Shown here piece after piece: positions 1 through 7,663 of a stretch of DNA of 45,357 nt (positions are counted from its first letter, which is position 1; every line of letters starts with the position of its first letter). Source of the DNA: Betaproteobacteria bacterium (GTDB lineage Bacteria > Pseudomonadota > Gammaproteobacteria > Burkholderiales > SG8-41); contig JACQGN010000334.1 in assembly GCA_016199545.1 (NCBI GenBank), positions 1-45,357 of the forward strand, written 5' to 3'. The notes under the pieces were generated by a model. That model was given only the letters and a program-made list of their open reading frames with translations. It had not been told where the DNA came from and did not search any database. Both the position numbers and the translations under genes were made by a program.

Positions 1-36
1 AGCAGCCTGTCGGAGCTTTAAGTCCGACAGGCTGCT
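1..36. repeat. Terminal hairpin repeat, left copy
   Basis: A perfect 14-bp inverted repeat (arm AGCAGCCTGTCGGA, 8-nt spacer, exact reverse complement) starts at the first base of the window. The same hairpin, with slightly different inner bases, closes the window at 45319-45356. The right arms share CCGACAGGCTGCTAG. It could be a dispersed intergenic hairpin (REP/MITE-like) or a terminator of an unseen upstream gene. Because it lies exactly at the edge, the window may also be an assembled contig broken at a repeat. Confidence 0.8.
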
Positions 37-66
37 AGAGCGCCCGCTTTGCGCGTAGCGTTCGCC

Positions 67-1620
67 ATGCTGTTCAACTCCTACGCCTTTATTTTCCTGT
101 TCTTGCCGGTAACGCTCGCCGGTTTCTTCCTGCTCGCGCGCGCGGGTCCCAGGCTTGCTGCGGGATGGGTCACCGCGGCATCACTCTTCTTCTACGGCTG
201 GTGGAATCCGCTCTACGTCGCCCTGCTCGCGGGTTCGATCCTCTTCAACTACGCGCTGGGGCTCGCCATCGTCCGCTCGGAAGCGGCGGGGCGCGCGGCA
301 CACAGGAAGCGGCTGCTCGTCTTCGCGGTCGCGGCCAATCTCGGCGTGCTCGCTTACTACAAGTACGCCAACTTCTTCCTCGATAACGTCAACGCGGCTC
401 TCGGCACCGCCGCAAGCCTCGGCGAGATCATCCTTCCGCTCGGCATCTCCTTCTTCACCTTCACCCAGATCGCGTTTCTCGCCGACGCCTACCAGGGCAA
501 GGCGCGCGAGTACAGCCTGGTGCATTACGGCCTGTTCGTGACCTATTTTCCGCACCTCATCGCAGGGCCGGTGCTGCACCACGGCGAGATGATGCCGCAG
601 TTCGCGCAGCCCGCCATCTATCGTCTCAATCACGACGACATCGCCGCGGGGCTCACGATCTTCGTCATCGGCCTGTTCAAGAAGGTGATCATCGCGGACG
701 GCGTCGGCGCTTACGTGGCACCGGTGTTCGACGCGCCGCAATCGGGGTTGACCCTGACGTTCCTCGAGGCCTGGTGCGGCGCACTCGCCTACACCTTTCA
801 GCTCTATTTCGATTTTTCAGGCTATTCCGACATGGCGGTGGGGCTGTCGCTGCTCTTCGGTGTGCGGCTGCCGATCAATTTCCACTCGCCCTACAAGGCG
901 GCGAACATCATCGAATTCTGGCGGCGCTGGCACATGACGCTGTCGCGTTTCCTGCGCGACTATCTGTATTTTCCCCTGGGCGGGAATCGCCGGGGGCGCG
1001 CGCGGCGTTACCGCAACCTCATGATCACCATGCTGCTGGGCGGCCTGTGGCACGGCGCCGGATGGACGTTTGTCATCTGGGGCGGCCTGCACGGCGTGTA
1101 TGTCATCGTGAACCACGCGTGGCGCGCGCTGCGCCGCCGGCTGGGGCACGACCTCGACCGTCCCACGGCCCGCGGGCGCGCGCTCGGGTGCGCCGTCACC
1201 TTTCTCGCAGTCGTGGTCGGTTGGGTGATCTTCCGTGCGAGCAGCATGGACGCGGCGCTTGCTCTTCTCAAGGCGATGGCCGGGATGAACGGCCTGGTGG
1301 TTCCGGATGCGTGGCTGCCGAAATGGGGCGTGCTGGGCGAATGGCTCGCGCGGCACGGAGTCGTCTTTGGCGCGACGCCGGCACTTGGGCGTACCGGCGT
1401 CGTGCATTGGATCTGGATTCTGCTGTTCGTGGTGTGGTGCGCGCCGAACACCCAGCAGGTCATGGCGCGTATCAGGCCGGCGCTCGGTGTTCCGCCCGAG
1501 CCCGCCACGCGGTGGCGCTGGCGCCCCACCGCGTTGGGCGCGGGCGCCATCAGCGCGATGGCGCTCGCGGTGGTGCTCAACCTCAACCGGCATTCCGAGT
1601 TTCTCTATTTCCAGTTCTAG
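67..1620 (+). CDS. MBOAT family O-acyltransferase (AlgI-like)
   Basis: Polytopic membrane acyltransferase that in this family passes an acyl, usually acetyl, group across the inner membrane to a polysaccharide. About ten hydrophobic segments are visible. The MBOAT signature GLWHGAGW carries the invariant His at residue 329 from this start, and a second His follows in GGLHG at 342. The N-terminus MLFNSYAFIFLFLP is typical of AlgI relatives, so I prefer the ATG at 67 to the TTG at 49 used by the ORF track. The length of 517 aa is normal. An SGNH-like gene follows on the same strand after 63 bp, the usual partner for transfer to glycan. The acyl group and target are not deducible; O-acetylation of the O-polysaccharide is the likely role. 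Confidence 0.93.
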   Translation: MLFNSYAFIFLFLPVTLAGFFLLARAGPRLAAGWVTAASLFFYGWWNPLYVALLAGSILFNYALGLAIVRSEAAGRAAHRKRLLVFAVAANLGVLAYYKYANFFLDNVNAALGTAASLGEIILPLGISFFTFTQIAFLADAYQGKAREYSLVHYGLFVTYFPHLIAGPVLHHGEMMPQFAQPAIYRLNHDDIAAGLTIFVIGLFKKVIIADGVGAYVAPVFDAPQSGLTLTFLEAWCGALAYTFQLYFDFSGYSDMAVGLSLLFGVRLPINFHSPYKAANIIEFWRRWHMTLSRFLRDYLYFPLGGNRRGRARRYRNLMITMLLGGLWHGAGWTFVIWGGLHGVYVIVNHAWRALRRRLGHDLDRPTARGRALGCAVTFLAVVVGWVIFRASSMDAALALLKAMAGMNGLVVPDAWLPKWGVLGEWLARHGVVFGATPALGRTGVVHWIWILLFVVWCAPNTQQVMARIRPALGVPPEPATRWRWRPTALGAGAISAMALAVVLNLNRHSEFLYFQF

Positions 1621-1683
1621 GGATTCGTCGCATTCCGACTCGACAAATTCTCATGAAAGACTGCGTGCAAGCTTCCTGCCAAC

Positions 1684-2895
1684 ATGAACAGCATCCTTCA
1701 ACCGGCTGACACGATGACGAGTCGCGCTTACGTGGCGCTGGTGCTGGGATCGTGCGCAGCCATCCTTGCGGCGGTGTTGACGCTGAACCTGATGCTCGCC
1801 TACAACAATATCCGCCACGACAAGAACGCGCTCGCCAGCGCATGGCAGCAGCGCACGCGGGGTGTGACTTACGCGCCGCCGATCAACGACAATCGCCTGT
1901 TCAAGACGTTGCGGCTGAACGATCGCGTTGGCGAAATCAATGCCATCGTGTTCGGATCGTCGACCACGATGGGCATACGCGAGGCCGCATTCGCGCCGCC
2001 CCTTCGCGCATACAACTTCGCGCAGAGCGGCAATTCGCTGGTGGCGGTGGTCGGCGAAGCCGAATACGTCGTCGCTCGTTGGCCCGAGCGCATCCGCTAC
2101 CTGGTGATCCCGCTCGACTGGGCGCTTGGTTTCACTTTCGATCCAGGCACGCCGAGCGCAACGGAGCTGTCGCCGGAGGCGGTACGCGCCGCGACGAACG
2201 CCGGGCGCCGGCGCGACGGGTCGCTCGCCCAAGTGCGCGATGCGCTGTCCTTGCCGCGCGTAAAGGACCTCATGACCATCGCGGGGGATGTGCTTCGGGC
2301 CGAACATAAGGCGACGGCGTTCCGGCAGTTCTTCTTTGAACCGGCCGGCGAGGCGTATCGCTGTGCGGACGGCACCCCGGCGCGCGACTACGACACCCTG
2401 TACCGCGGCCTGTGCAACGGGTTTCGCTTCGACGGCAGTGCGACATTTGCCGACCAGCGGCGGATCGATGCCCGCAACGCCCGCGCGCTCCTCGCGGCCG
2501 CGGCGGCATCCGGGTCACAGTACGCGATGGCATTGCGCCGTACGCGCGGCGAACCGCATGCGCCGACGCTCGAGCGCCTCGCGGCGCTGGCAAGGCGCTT
2601 CGCGCGCACCGGCGGGGCCACGGTCTTTTTTCTGCCTCCGCTCATGCCGGGCCTGGAACAGGCGCTGCTCGCGTCTGCGCACAGCGGCCCCGCGCTCACG
2701 CGCACCAAGGAGGCCCTTGCGGCGTGGGCCGCACGCGAACGCCTGACGTTGATCGATGCGGGCGCGTCCGAGAAGTTCGGCTGCGCGGCTGACGAGTTCA
2801 TCGACCCACACCACGCGCTGCCTGCATGCTATGCGCGGGTATTCGCGCGGCTGCCGGGGGCAGTGCCAGGCACTGTGCGGACGAGTGCGGACTGA
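1684..2895 (+). CDS. Membrane-anchored SGNH-like acyltransferase partner of the MBOAT
   Basis: A 403-aa protein with one N-terminal membrane helix (about residues 16-40) and a presumed periplasmic domain. Block I of the SGNH/GDSL fold is visible as GSSTTMG (91-97), with the candidate nucleophile Ser92 or Ser93. A C-terminal DPHH (374-377) supplies the Asp-x-x-His pair of block V. Proteins of this type (AlgJ/AlgX-like or DltD-like) receive the acyl group from an MBOAT and transfer it to sugar hydroxyls. The position directly after the MBOAT gene supports this. Overall similarity to AlgX/AlgJ is weak by eye, so the family assignment rests on motifs and context. An ATG ten codons downstream is an alternative start; neither has a clear ribosome binding site. 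Confidence 0.7.
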   Translation: MNSILQPADTMTSRAYVALVLGSCAAILAAVLTLNLMLAYNNIRHDKNALASAWQQRTRGVTYAPPINDNRLFKTLRLNDRVGEINAIVFGSSTTMGIREAAFAPPLRAYNFAQSGNSLVAVVGEAEYVVARWPERIRYLVIPLDWALGFTFDPGTPSATELSPEAVRAATNAGRRRDGSLAQVRDALSLPRVKDLMTIAGDVLRAEHKATAFRQFFFEPAGEAYRCADGTPARDYDTLYRGLCNGFRFDGSATFADQRRIDARNARALLAAAAASGSQYAMALRRTRGEPHAPTLERLAALARRFARTGGATVFFLPPLMPGLEQALLASAHSGPALTRTKEALAAWAARERLTLIDAGASEKFGCAADEFIDPHHALPACYARVFARLPGAVPGTVRTSAD

Positions 2896-2923
2896 CCGAT
2901 CGCGGCGCTCGAGGAGCACCCCA

Positions 2924-4327
2924 GTGACAACAGCGGCACGGATGCAACGCTGGTGGTGGATTTACGCGCTCGCGGCCGCCACCTACCTGCCCACGCTCGC
3001 CTTCCATTACGTCGGCGAGGAGGCGATCTTTGCGATCAGTTCGCTGGAGATGTGGTACCACGGGGAATGGGTGCGCCAGTTGCTCTACGGCGGCGACCTG
3101 AAGCACAACCCGCTCTACAACTGGCTGATCATTCCGCTCGCGAGCGCCGTAGGCTGGGAGCACGTGCTGGTGGTTGCGCGCGCGCTCACGGTCTGCGCCA
3201 CGGTGGCGACCGGCCTCGTCATTGCCTGGCTTTCGCACGCGCTCTACCGCAACGCGACATTCGCGGCGGTTGCGGCGCTCGTGTATGTCACGTTCGCCGA
3301 CGTGTTTTTCTACCGTGGGTGGCTCGCTTACGTCGACCCTCTGTTCGCGTTCTTCATTGCCGCAGCGCTTGCCTGCCTCTGGGTCGGCTGCGAGCGGCGG
3401 CGGGCGTCGCTCCTCGCGGTGGCGGTCGCCTCGCTCACGGCGGCTTTCATGAGCAAGGCGTTAACGGCATACGTCTTCTACGGTACGGCGGCGTTCGTGC
3501 TGCTGTTTACGCCACGCTACCGCGCGGTTCTGCTCGCCCCCGCGTCGTGGCTCATCCACGCGCTGGGAGCCGCACTGCCCGCGGCGTGGCTTGCGTTCGT
3601 GCCTGCCAACACCGGGCAGGGTGGGCGCATGTTTGCGGAAATTCTCGCCAAACTCGCGCCAGAAGGCCCTGGCGAGTACTTGTTGAAACTCGTGACCTAT
3701 CCGCTGGAGACGCTGGCGCGGCTCGTTCCCGCGCTGCTCCTTGTTGGCTATTACCTGTGGCGGCGCCGGAGCGAATTCAACCCGCGCGGCGACCCTCACC
3801 TGCGCAACGCAGCGTGGATCTGCGTGCTCAGCTATCTGCCGTACTGGCTCGCGCCGCAAAGCAGCGTGCGCTACCTGCTGCCGCTCTATCCGCTCGTGGG
3901 GCTGCTGCTCGCGCGCGTGCTGTGGCTGCTGGGCGAGGAGGCGCTGCGCAACCTGGGGCGGTGGCTGATCGCGGCGATCGCGCTGAAGCTCGTCGCGGTG
4001 CTGGTGTTGTTTCCCTACTACCAAAGCCGGTATCGCGGCGAGAATTACGCGGCCGCCGCACGCGACATCCACGCTCGAACCGGCGGCCATTCGCTATATG
4101 CGTCGAACGTCAGCGCCAGCGGCTTGTCGGTCGTGGCGCACATTGACATTCTGCGCCTGCCGCAGCCGCCGCTCACTTTCCCACCGGCGCACTGGGAATC
4201 CGGGTTTGTGATCGCGTACGAGCCGGACCCGAAACTGGGCGAGGTGAGCCGGCAGTATCGACTCGGCGGCAACGACCTCTACCTGCTGTGCCGCGGGGCG
4301 GCGTGCGCGGGCGGGCGCCGCAGGTAG
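2924..4327 (+). CDS. GT-C membrane glycosyltransferase, family 39 / ArnT-like
   Basis: A 467-aa polytopic membrane protein with about ten hydrophobic segments. After the first helix there is an acidic pair, VGEEAIFAI (Glu32-Glu33), at the place of the DE/DD motif that GT39/ArnT/PMT enzymes use to bind metal and polyprenyl-phosphate sugar. These enzymes transfer a sugar from a lipid-phosphate donor to lipid A, glycan or protein on the periplasmic face. I start at GTG 2924 because GAGGAG lies seven bases upstream. The ORF-track start at 2756 lies inside the preceding gene. It follows the SGNH gene after 28 bp, suggesting co-transcription with the acylation genes. Donor and acceptor cannot be read from sequence. 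Confidence 0.85.
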   Translation: MTTAARMQRWWWIYALAAATYLPTLAFHYVGEEAIFAISSLEMWYHGEWVRQLLYGGDLKHNPLYNWLIIPLASAVGWEHVLVVARALTVCATVATGLVIAWLSHALYRNATFAAVAALVYVTFADVFFYRGWLAYVDPLFAFFIAAALACLWVGCERRRASLLAVAVASLTAAFMSKALTAYVFYGTAAFVLLFTPRYRAVLLAPASWLIHALGAALPAAWLAFVPANTGQGGRMFAEILAKLAPEGPGEYLLKLVTYPLETLARLVPALLLVGYYLWRRRSEFNPRGDPHLRNAAWICVLSYLPYWLAPQSSVRYLLPLYPLVGLLLARVLWLLGEEALRNLGRWLIAAIALKLVAVLVLFPYYQSRYRGENYAAAARDIHARTGGHSLYASNVSASGLSVVAHIDILRLPQPPLTFPPAHWESGFVIAYEPDPKLGEVSRQYRLGGNDLYLLCRGAACAGGRRR

Positions 4328-4412
4328 GCGGGCGGGCGTAGCCCCTGTCGAGGCTCATCGCGGTCGCGATAAACTCTGCGTCGCAGCCTACCGGAACCGC
4401 GCGGGGTGGCGG

Positions 4413-5504
4413 TCACCCACGCGGCTCGCCCCCCAGTGCCTGGTTGATCGCCGCCATGACCCGCGACGCAGGCAGGTGCTGCAGGCAGTCGCTGAAGCTC
4501 GCGATCGTGCGCCCGCAGCCCTCGAGCATGCAGGGTGCGCAGGCGGCCGCGCCCTGCACCAGAATCACGTTGCTGACTTGTTGGCTGCCGCAGCGCCGCC
4601 ATGGGTTGGATTCAATCGCGTGGCCGCGCGGCCATGGACCCCACTTCACAGTGTTGGACGGACCGAACAGCGCGACGGTCGGCACGCCCAGCGCGGCGGC
4701 AATGTGGGTCATCGCGGTATCGGGGCCCACGTAGACGCGAGCGCGGCTCGCAAGGCACGCAGAGGCGCCGAGCGTAAGTTTCCCGGCCGCATTGACCGTG
4801 CCCTCCGGCATCTCGCGCGCAAGCTCTGCGACGTACTCAAGCTCCGGCTTTTCACCGCCGCCCGACAACACGATTGTCTGCCCGCGCCCGGCCAGCCACC
4901 GAGCGATCTCAATCCACCCGCGGTGATGCCACATCTTGTAGTTGAATTTCGGATAGGGGTGCAACAGCGCGATCGGCCGCATTGGGGTGCCTGACAGCAG
5001 CCGATCGACCTGGGCGGCGTCGTCATCACTCCACGTCACGGCGACTTCGCCATGCGCAGGGACTCCGAGCTGCGCTGCGAGCGCCAGGCACATGCGCACC
5101 GTATGGGTATTGAGATCGTCGAATGGCGCCCAGTGGTGAAGGAGCAGCCGCTTCCAGCGCTCGCTGCGCCTCGCGTCCAGCAGGCCCGCCCGCCAGCGGC
5201 CAGCAATAAATGCGTAGAACGTCGGTCGATCCCCGCGCAGAGCGGACAGCGCGAGATCGTAATGCCTCAGCAACTTGAGGGTAAACGCGAGGTGCGCGAG
5301 CCAGCCCGGCCGCTCGGGCACGGTGAGGATGCGCCTGAGGTCCGGATTTGCGGCGATTACGCCCTGTGTTCCCTCGAATACCAGCACATCGAGCGCGGTC
5401 TCCGGCCAGGCCCGCTTGATCGAGCGCATCAGCGGCGTAGCGAGCAACACGTCGCCGATGCGGCGCGTGACGATGATGAGGACACTGCGCGGTGGCGTCC
5501 TCAC
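4413..5504 (-). CDS. Glycosyltransferase family 9 (LPS heptosyltransferase-like)
   Basis: A 363-aa GT-B enzyme of the ADP-heptose:LPS heptosyltransferase family (WaaC/WaaF/WaaQ). The N-terminus reads IIVTRRIGDVLLATPLMRS, the family hallmark. The C-terminal half carries YVGPDTAMTHIAAALGVPTVALFGPSN, which contributes to the nucleotide-sugar site. It probably adds a core heptose or related sugar to LPS. It is separate from waaC at the other end of the window, so it is more likely a WaaF- or WaaQ-type enzyme; the sequence alone does not settle which. It is the last gene of the minus-strand run that begins at 15240. The start is GTG without a clear ribosome binding site, just downstream of a heptamer repeat. 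Confidence 0.88.
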   Translation of the reverse strand: MRTPPRSVLIIVTRRIGDVLLATPLMRSIKRAWPETALDVLVFEGTQGVIAANPDLRRILTVPERPGWLAHLAFTLKLLRHYDLALSALRGDRPTFYAFIAGRWRAGLLDARRSERWKRLLLHHWAPFDDLNTHTVRMCLALAAQLGVPAHGEVAVTWSDDDAAQVDRLLSGTPMRPIALLHPYPKFNYKMWHHRGWIEIARWLAGRGQTIVLSGGGEKPELEYVAELAREMPEGTVNAAGKLTLGASACLASRARVYVGPDTAMTHIAAALGVPTVALFGPSNTVKWGPWPRGHAIESNPWRRCGSQQVSNVILVQGAAACAPCMLEGCGRTIASFSDCLQHLPASRVMAAINQALGGEPRG

Positions 5505-5517
5505 TGGCCATCGACCC

Positions 5518-5538
5518 AGTGAACAGTGAACTGTGAAC
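5518..5538. repeat. Heptanucleotide tandem repeat A (AGTGAAC x3)
   Basis: Three consecutive 7-bp units, AGTGAAC, AGTGAAC and TGTGAAC, lie 14 bp upstream of the GTG start of the GT9 gene, in the gap below the GT2 gene. This is one of five period-7 tracts in the window. Confidence 0.75.
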
Positions 5539-5580
5539 GAAGAAGGGAAAGGACCAAATCGCCGAGCGCTCTCTTGTTAA

Positions 5581-5615
5581 TCACCGTTTACTCTTAACCG
5601 TTGACCGTTCACCAT
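5581..5615. repeat. Degenerate heptanucleotide tandem repeat B
   Basis: Five period-7 units are visible: TCACCGT, TTACTCT, TAACCGT, TGACCGT and TCACCAT. They form the stop codon and the last codons (about GERSTVKSKR) of the GT2 gene on the minus strand, so the C-terminal tail of that protein is repeat-derived. The divergence between units suggests an old tract. Confidence 0.6.
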
Positions 5616-6360
5616 TTTTTTCGGCGATGAGCATGAGCTTGGCGTAGCGGTAGTAGGAATTCTCCGCATTCGAGATGGCAAGCATCAGGCCCTCGCGCCC
5701 GTCGAGAAAGCCCGCCCGCAGAAAGTAAGTCCGGAGGAATGCCCAGCCTCCGTGCAGCAGCGCCGTGACTATCGAGGCGCGGCGCCCGCGCGCGTGCAGG
5801 TTACGCGCGGTCATGGCCGAGTACACGTTCATCTTGTCGATGAGCTGATCGAGATCGGTGATGGTCTCGTGATATATCGGCGCCGCGAGCCTGCCGGTGG
5901 CGCCGTTCACGATGAGCCGGTCGTGCCCCTGATCGTCAGAAAAGCGCGCCGCACCGCGGCGAAAGAGCCGCCCTACGTAATCCGGCCACCATCCCGAGTG
6001 CCGCATGTAGCGTCCGCAGAAGCTCGATCGGCGCGGCAGCGCGAAGGCGGCCTTGGCTCCTGGCTCCGCGATGGCCCGCACGATCTGCGCGCGGAGTTCG
6101 GGGGTGACCCATTCGTCTGAGTCGAGCGAGAGCATCCACTCGCCTGTCGCGAGGTCGAGCGCGCGGTTCTTCTGCGGCCCGTAGCCGGGCCAGTCCGCGG
6201 TCTGGTGCACCCGGGCGCCGAGTTCACGGCAAATATCAAGCGTGCGGTCGGTGCTGCCCGAATCGACGACCACGATCTCGTCCGCCCAACGCAGAGAGTC
6301 GAGGCAGCGCCGGATGGTCGGCTCGGCGTTCCGGGTGATGACGATGGCGGAGACGCGCAT
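5581..6360 (-). CDS. Glycosyltransferase family 2 (WaaE/KdtX-like)
   Basis: A 259-aa GT-A enzyme. It starts MRVSAIVITRNAEPTIRRCL, has the first acidic pocket VVDSGSTDRT, and the metal-binding SLDSDEW at about residue 90. The overall pattern, including GPQKNRALDLATGEW, matches the WaaE/KdtX branch that adds a beta-linked hexose to the inner core heptose. It acts on the cytoplasmic face and lies between the O-antigen ligase and a GT9 core transferase, which fits LPS core assembly. I use ATG 6360, where similarity starts. An upstream in-frame ATG at 6444 overlaps the waaL stop and would run through heptamer tract C. The final ten residues are encoded by degenerate tract B. Confidence 0.88.
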   Translation of the reverse strand: MRVSAIVITRNAEPTIRRCLDSLRWADEIVVVDSGSTDRTLDICRELGARVHQTADWPGYGPQKNRALDLATGEWMLSLDSDEWVTPELRAQIVRAIAEPGAKAAFALPRRSSFCGRYMRHSGWWPDYVGRLFRRGAARFSDDQGHDRLIVNGATGRLAAPIYHETITDLDQLIDKMNVYSAMTARNLHARGRRASIVTALLHGGWAFLRTYFLRAGFLDGREGLMLAISNAENSYYRYAKLMLIAEKNGERSTVKSKR

Positions 6361-6374
6361 TGCGGGGAAGGCGG

Positions 6375-6399
6375 AAGGATGAAGGATGAAGGATGAAGG
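6375..6399. repeat. Heptanucleotide tandem repeat C (AAGGATG x3.6)
   Basis: Three perfect AAGGATG units plus four bases lie 14 bp upstream of the GT2 start at 6360, between waaL and GT2. The tract is open in the GT2 frame from an ATG at 6444, so a change of one unit would connect or disconnect that upstream ATG. Confidence 0.9.
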
Positions 6400-6436
6400 G
6401 CCCACAGTGAGTGGATCGCCTCTTACGCACTGTCCG

Positions 6437-7663
6437 CTAGCCATTACCTTTTGATTTTAACCCGGCATACAGCACGCCGGTGAGCCACGCGTAGAGCAGC
6501 CCTTCGGTGTGGTCGAGCAGCAGCGAATTGAACAGGCAGCCGGTAACCATGGTGAGGACCAGCGCGCGCGCAAGATGCGTCTCCGGCGCCGATGCGAGTC
6601 GCCCCGAGAGCCGCCATTGCGTAGCGAGCAGCCACAGGAATGCGGCGAGCCCGATCGCGCCCAGCTGCACCGCGAGATGCAGGAACTCGTTGTGCGGGTT
6701 GCGCGAGGGCGCAAGCGGCGTGCCCTCCACATGCCGCGCGTACGCCCGCGGAAAACCGCCGGTCCCGACCCCTACCCACGGGTGCTCACGCACGATCGCG
6801 AGGCTCGCGCGATAGAAGTCGAGGCGGTCGCCTACGGACGACGCTCGGCCGCCTTGGCCGGATTGCCAGGCGGAGAATTCCTGCCACCCCTGTCCGAACC
6901 GCTCGTGCACCAGGCCGGGCATGAAGTGAACGAGGGCCGCCGTCACCGCGACAGCGATCCCACTGCGCGCGAGGCCACGCCAGCGTTTCCATGCGTAGCC
7001 GCCGTAGAGCACAAGCACGGCGAGTATAAGTTGGCCGGTGCGCCCCGGCACCATGAAGATCACATTCACCGCGGCGAGCACGGCGAGCGCAGCCCAGCAG
7101 GCGCGCGCCCACCGTGACGCGGCCTGCCCGGCGAACTGGGCAAAGAGATAGGCGCCGAGGGCCATCAGAATGTTATGGGTGAGGCTGTGCTTGAAGACGA
7201 TCGCAGCCGCCGCATCGACACCCGACACCTTGTCGTGAGGCAGGACGCCAAAGTGGATGAGATAGGAGAGAAAGAGGACGAATGCGAGGCCCGCCGCCAG
7301 CGTGCGCAGGGCATGCGCACGGGCTGGCGCATCGCGAAAGCTGAAGGCGAGCAAGGCGACGAGCAACAGGTCGCTGTACTTGAGCAGGTACAGCACACCG
7401 TCACCCGGGTCGCGCTCCCCGTAGAGCGTGCCGGCGGCGAGCAGCGCCAGAAGCGCGAGCGCCGCGAGGGCGACCGGATTGGAGCGAATCGCCTGCCACT
7501 TGGCGCGCCACGCGCCGCTCGCGACCCAGCCGGCAACGAGCAGGGCGAGCAGCGCGTTGTCGAACGCCACGGAGATGGGGATTGAAAACCCGAGGGCAAT
7601 CCCGGACCAGCGAGCCACGCGTTCAGCGTGCCCGCTCAACGCCCCGTATACTCCGGCACCCAT
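6437..7663 (-). CDS. waaL: O-antigen ligase / Wzy-family membrane protein (WaaL-like)
   Basis: A 408-aa polytopic membrane protein with about ten to twelve hydrophobic helices and one long periplasmic loop. The loop carries the signature of the O-antigen ligase (Wzy_C) domain: RLDFYRASL, then HPWVGVGTGGF and NPHNEFLHL, whose Arg and His residues are needed in WaaL. WaaL moves undecaprenyl-linked polysaccharide onto lipid A-core in the periplasm. Ligase is favoured over polymerase because the locus encodes an ABC exporter and lies beside core transferase genes; a Wzy role cannot be fully excluded. ATG 7663 overlaps the end of wbpM by 28 bp. TTG 7639, in a TTGA overlap with the wbpM stop, is a plausible alternative start. 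Confidence 0.82.
   Translation of the reverse strand: MGAGVYGALSGHAERVARWSGIALGFSIPISVAFDNALLALLVAGWVASGAWRAKWQAIRSNPVALAALALLALLAAGTLYGERDPGDGVLYLLKYSDLLLVALLAFSFRDAPARAHALRTLAAGLAFVLFLSYLIHFGVLPHDKVSGVDAAAAIVFKHSLTHNILMALGAYLFAQFAGQAASRWARACWAALAVLAAVNVIFMVPGRTGQLILAVLVLYGGYAWKRWRGLARSGIAVAVTAALVHFMPGLVHERFGQGWQEFSAWQSGQGGRASSVGDRLDFYRASLAIVREHPWVGVGTGGFPRAYARHVEGTPLAPSRNPHNEFLHLAVQLGAIGLAAFLWLLATQWRLSGRLASAPETHLARALVLTMVTGCLFNSLLLDHTEGLLYAWLTGVLYAGLKSKGNG

Noticed and set aside
2756-2923. N-terminal extension of the GT-C ORF
   Set aside because: It overlaps the SGNH gene in another frame, and GTG 2924 has a good ribosome binding site.
6375-6399. CRISPR-like repeat
   Set aside because: Units are seven bases long and contiguous without spacers, so this is a short tandem repeat. 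No cas genes are present.
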